Assembly: GCA_003118195.1 (NCBI GenBank)
Contig: BEXV01004653.1
Span: 14,378-24,704, forward strand
Origin: Hemicentrotus pulcherrimus
Taxonomy: Eukaryota; Echinodermata; Echinoidea; Camarodonta; Strongylocentrotidae
Length of the DNA: 10,327 nt
Direction: 5' to 3'
This document shows, in pieces, positions 8,131 through 10,327 of this stretch. Position numbers and translations under genes: made by a program. How positions within the stretch are numbered: the first letter of the stretch is position 1; every line of letters starts with the position of its first letter. Under the pieces are notes generated by a model. It did not search any database, had not been told where the DNA came from, and saw only the letters and a list, made by a program, of their open reading frames with translations.

Positions 8131-8174
8131 ATTTGAAGATTACAAAAAGGTGTCGAAGAAGAGAGCAACATGTT

Positions 8175-8226
8175 TCATCAGATATGCATGGCAAGTGAAG
8201 CGAGCTGAGGAGAACACTATCTGATG
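8175..8226. repeat. Short inverted repeat
   Basis: CATCAGATA (about 8176-8184) is complementary to TATCTGATG (about 8218-8226), with a loop of about 33 nt. It lies between the SINE and the GA-rich repeat, and its role is unknown. Confidence 0.5.
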
Positions 8227-8290
8227 GGTTCAGTGGATGAGATGATTTAATGACGTTTTAACCTTGGGCGTCATATAAAGAACGCATCAA

Positions 8291-8415
8291 GAGACAGAGA
8301 GGGGGTGAGGGTTAGAGAGAGGGGGGGAGAGATAGAGAGAGAGGGAGAGAGAGAGAGAAGGGGGGAGAGAGAGAGAGAGAGAGAGTGGGAGAATGAAGAG
8401 AGAGACAGAGAAAAT
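8291..8415 (+). repeat. GA-rich simple repeat
   Basis: The stretch consists of (GA)n with GGGGG and TAGA interruptions, purine on the plus strand almost throughout. The Leu/Ser/Pro-rich minus-strand frames across it (8271-8598) are products of this repeat. Confidence 0.95.
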
Positions 8416-8621
8416 CGGAAGAGGTAGGATGAACCGACATATAGAAATAAATAGAGAATAAGCAATGTAAATAAATGTAAGTGGCGAAAATAATGGCAAA
8501 ACAGTGTTGAGTGCAGCTTGTTTAATATGAAAAGCCCTTGTGTACACACAATGCATTAAAGGGGAACCGTTTACGATACCACCATCGTTTTCCCCCAAAT
8601 ATAATAGTTTTTATTATTTGA
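8416..8621. other. Non-coding spacer
   Basis: I see no gene, RNA or repeat terminus here. Confidence 0.45.
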
Positions 8622-8849
8622 TTAAAGGGAAAGTTGAGTCTGTTTTCAAATTTTTCAAAATATCTAATATTTTGTGATGTACAGTATTAGAAATCGTTAT
8701 ACTTCAGCCGTCTCTGAACCGATTTTGATCAAACAAAGATGATTTTGTCATTTAAAGATTATGTTCTTTGAAATTTGGCACTCAGTTTTTCATTATCAAA
8801 ACACATTTTGTGTAGCACCCTCTGCAACAGAACTCAACTATCCCTTTAA
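8622..8849. mobile_element. TTAA-flanked MITE (Kolobok- or piggyBac-like termini), 228 bp
   Basis: TTAAAGGGAAAGTTGAGT (8622-8639) and the reverse complement of 8832-8849 (TTAAAGGGATAGTTGAGT) match at 17 of 18 positions, and similarity continues to CTGTT after a one-base gap. TTAA at both outer edges fits the target duplication of the Kolobok and piggyBac superfamilies; the AGGG start is more like Kolobok. The interior is A+T-rich with no coding frame. Confidence 0.75.
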
Positions 8850-8998
8850 GCCCTGACAATCAAGGAAGGCCTTGTTTTTCAATGGTTTCTTGTACACTTA
8901 CTAAACAGTATGTTATTAACATTATGGTTAATGAAACCGCACTATTAAATATTATAAGCCTTACTTATTTTGTTGATGGTGGCGTATCTACGAGGAGC

Positions 8999-10110
8999 AA
9001 ACACCCACCTTCCCAGACCAAAGGCGGCCCTCCCGGGGGCAGGGGACAAGGCAGGGGAAAGGTGCCCCAAATTTTTCAAGTACCCTAAAAGTGCCCCTTT
9101 AACTTTGTAAGAAGAGCCCCTTTTTACATCAGAAAAATGCCCCTGTTACTTTGACACGTGCCCCTTTTCCTTATTTGCAATAAGTGTCAATTTTCCATTG
9201 TCATAAGTTGCCACTTTTTACTTTTGAGTGCCCACTTCACCTCTAATAATTGCCCTATTCAAATCTGAGAGGTGCCCCTTTTCCTTTCTAATAAGTGCCC
9301 CCATTAAGAAAAAAAACTTCACCTACTCATAAATGCCCCTTTTCATCTCAAGTAAATAACCCTTTTCAGGTACGAGAAGTTACTCCTTTTCGCTTAAGAA
9401 AAGTGACCCCTCCACCTCCGATAATGGCCCCCTATTCAAATCTACGAAATAGTCGTTTTCCTTTGACATCTCTTTTCATCTATGATGGTTGTCCCTTTTC
9501 ATCTTTAATAACTGCCCCTCATGTTTTACATTTGCCCTTTTCCTTTCTAATAATGCTCTGATTCCTTCTTATACGTGCCACTTCCCACTTCGCAGTCTAA
9601 GCCCCTTTCACATTTCGCATAAATGCCCCTATTAAGATCTGCTCGGTGCCCCTTTTCTTTCAATTATTGCACATTTTCTTATATTATAATGCCCCTTTTC
9701 ACGTGTGATAATTACCCATTTTCCGTACCCGGACATCTACCCCTTGGGCATCCACCCCCGGATAACCACCCCAGTCAACTACCCCCTAGGACAACTACCC
9801 CCTAGGGCAACCACCCTCTAGGAAAACTACCCCCTGGGACAATTGCTCCCGGACAACTACTCCCCGGGAAACTACCCCTAGGACCACTACCCCTAGGACA
9901 GTTGTCCGGGGGGTAATTTTCATAAGTGCCTTTTCATCCCTGGTGATGAGTGTCTCTTTTTGTAGGTGTAAGAACTTCCATTTTCACATCTGGTAATTAC
10001 CCTTTGTACTTTGACACGTGCTCCTTCTCTTCTCTAAAGTGCCTTTTACCTTTCGATAACTGCCCCCTTTTCATCTCATCATTAAACGTGCCCATGTTTA
10101 CTTCAACATT
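8999..10110 (+). repeat. Large degenerate array of TGCCCC(TTTT) units
   Basis: The array begins with GGCGGCCCTCCCGGGGGCAG (9024-9043), which resembles the left end of 4711-5274 (GGCGGTGCTCCCGAGGGGAG), and then runs as units like AAGTGCCCCTTTTC at about 20-30-bp spacing. Both arrays have the C-rich strand on the plus strand. A right terminus like the one at 5274 is not seen, so this copy may be truncated. It is interrupted at 9727-9918 by a different minisatellite. All plus-strand frames here (8882-9088, 9295-9561, 9623-9805, 9950-10144) translate the repeat and are not genes. Confidence 0.65.
9727..9918 (+). repeat. ACCCCCTAGGACAACT minisatellite (13-16-bp unit, about 12 copies)
   Basis: Four exact 16-bp steps run from 9781 to 9844, with 14-15-bp units after them to 9903 and more degenerate units before. 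Most units hold CCTAGG, CCCGG or CCTGGG, so a palindromic hexamer recurs every unit. The last unit, GTCCGGGGGGTAATT (9904-9918), is in the opposite orientation to the rest. The minus strand has regularly spaced runs of 4-5 G. Confidence 0.8.
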
Positions 10111-10327
10111 TCTAAACAATTGTTCACTAAAAACTGAGGCTTAGCCAAGGCATTCGTTTTAAGTATGCGTCTAAAGGCAAAATAAGCTTATTTGTTTCCA
10201 CTTTATCGGAAATGAAATAATTAGACATAATGATTATAACTAAACATACATTATTGGAACATAATGTACATGGTAATAGTTATGACAAAAAATACAGTAA
10301 TGGAATAATCATATGTATGATAAATAC
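10111..10327. other. A+T-rich non-coding end of window
   Basis: No gene, exon or repeat boundary is visible here, and the TGCCCC units have stopped. Confidence 0.45.

Noticed and set aside
8271..8598. Leu/Ser/Pro-rich minus-strand frames resembling a signal or membrane protein
   Set aside because: They are translations of the (GA)n repeat.
4711..10110. CRISPR-like array
   Set aside because: The units are degenerate, of variable length and continuous, with no fixed repeat and unique spacer pattern, in animal-type DNA.
9295..10144. Plus-strand Pro/Phe-rich open frames
   Set aside because: They translate the TGCCCC array and the CCTAGG minisatellite; several short frames in different registers, no motif.

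Overview
The window reads as animal nuclear DNA, mostly intronic or intergenic and A+T-rich. It is probably from a marine invertebrate, and a deuterostome such as a sea urchin or hemichordate is my best guess. The reasons are the lack of bacterial-style gene packing, one vertebrate/invertebrate-type rhodopsin-family receptor exon ending at a consensus GT donor, and many short non-autonomous transposons, tRNA-derived SINEs, minisatellites and microsatellites. The species guess rests on the general look of the repeats and the receptor exon. It is inference, not a match that I could check.

Gene content: the only coding segment I can support is a 5' coding exon on the minus strand (5410-5596). 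It encodes the glycosylated N-terminus, TM1 and the start of the first intracellular loop of a class A GPCR. It is followed by a GTAAGT donor, so the rest of the gene should lie at lower coordinates (or beyond position 1). I found no second receptor exon in 1-5409.

Layout: 1-226 tRNA-derived SINE, minus strand. 229-765 TIR-bounded element holding a long 51-bp-arm hairpin and a SINE-like tail. 822-974 small TIR element. 975-4246 A+T-rich non-coding DNA with nothing firm apart from a degenerate CA-rich stretch. 4249-4320 imperfect hairpin. 4711-5274 TIR-like element filled with degenerate units carrying TGCCCC, sitting in the first intron of the receptor gene. 5410-5596 receptor exon. 5660-5785 SINE-like 3' end with an ATT tail, about 65-190 bp upstream of the receptor ATG. 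5824-6170 degenerate tandem repeat of about 120-130 bp. 6171-7050 featureless. 7051-7776 a diverged direct repeat flanking a 260-bp GAT microsatellite. 7801-8130 second tRNA-derived SINE, plus strand. 8291-8415 GA-rich simple repeat. 8622-8849 TTAA-flanked MITE. 8999-10110 a second and larger TGCCCC array, containing a distinct 16-bp ACCCCCTAGG minisatellite at 9727-9918. 10111-10327 plain A+T-rich DNA.

There is no gene system here in the operon sense. What stands out is repeat architecture: nested and paired non-autonomous elements around the first exon of a receptor gene. Most long open frames are translations of simple repeats and are rejected.
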